DNA of 64,000 nt from Vibrio variabilis. GTDB taxonomy: Bacteria > Pseudomonadota > Gammaproteobacteria > Enterobacterales > Vibrionaceae. This document shows, in pieces, positions 62,596 to 64,000 of the stretch. Position numbers and translations under genes: made by a program. The first letter of the stretch is position 1. Every line of letters starts with the position of its first letter. Under the pieces are notes generated by a model. That model was not told the DNA's origin, searched no databases, and worked only from the letters and a program-made list of their open reading frames with translations. The stretch lies in the NCBI RefSeq assembly GCF_003263785.1, contig NZ_JYJK01000061.1, positions 62,001 through 126,000 on the forward strand, read 5' to 3'.

Positions 62596-64000
<1,405 letters not shown>

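Overview
The window is chromosomal DNA from a Vibrio-type gammaproteobacterium. The evidence is gene content and order: tig-clpP-clpX-lon-hupB-ppiD-comEA beside dctBD/dctPQM, the yfbV-ackA-pta and alaA-yfbR blocks around a menFDHBCE operon, kdsA-sirB1, a PrtV-like M6 protease and a NutA-type 5'-nucleotidase. Species cannot be fixed by eye. There is no phage, insertion sequence, integron, CRISPR array or defence island; this is mostly conserved backbone.

Layout. 0-8 kb: edge of a TrpX-like ABC binding protein, a periplasmic sugar dehydrogenase, yfbV, ackA-pta (acetate overflow), an Omp85-like barrel and a Tim44-like protein. 8-12 kb: a TetR regulator with a fused LplT-like transporter/PlsC acyltransferase, then a YeiH-type exporter. 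12-20 kb (minus): menaquinone operon menF-D-H-B-C-E. 20-24.5 kb: alaA, yfbR, a dGTPase-like HD protein, a DTW-domain tRNA modification enzyme and a rhombosortase. 24.5-33.5 kb (minus): comEA, ppiD, hupB, lon, clpX, clpP, tig, the protein quality-control block, with a heat-shock-type promoter before lon. 34-40.6 kb: dctB-dctD sensor/regulator and the dctPQM TRAP transporter, which has a consensus sigma-54 promoter. 40.7-47.5 kb: a 160-bp inverted-repeat element, then a sugar ABC transporter and its probable two-component system, with a CRP-type site. 47.6-54.2 kb: selO, two small unannotated-type genes, and a very large fused formate dehydrogenase (about 1372 aa) with a perfect CRP palindrome upstream. 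54.6-64 kb: a small membrane protein, an M6 metalloprotease, tRNA-Pro(UGG), a DUF3149 protein, an Smr protein, rluF, ybaK, nutA, kdsA and sirB1 (cut by the window edge).

The dominant anomaly is technical. About twenty genes carry one to three single-base indels, mostly loss of one base from a run of identical bases (often CC or GG to a single base). Essential or core genes such as lon, clpX, menB and menD are affected, and adding back one base per break restores a whole number of codons and the family's usual length. I read these as sequencing or assembly errors, so I report the reconstructed genes as single CDS entries and give the break positions. I did not find a convincing new multi-gene system. 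The most worthwhile leads are the fused formate dehydrogenase, the transporter-acyltransferase fusion, three small proteins, and two intergenic repeat elements.
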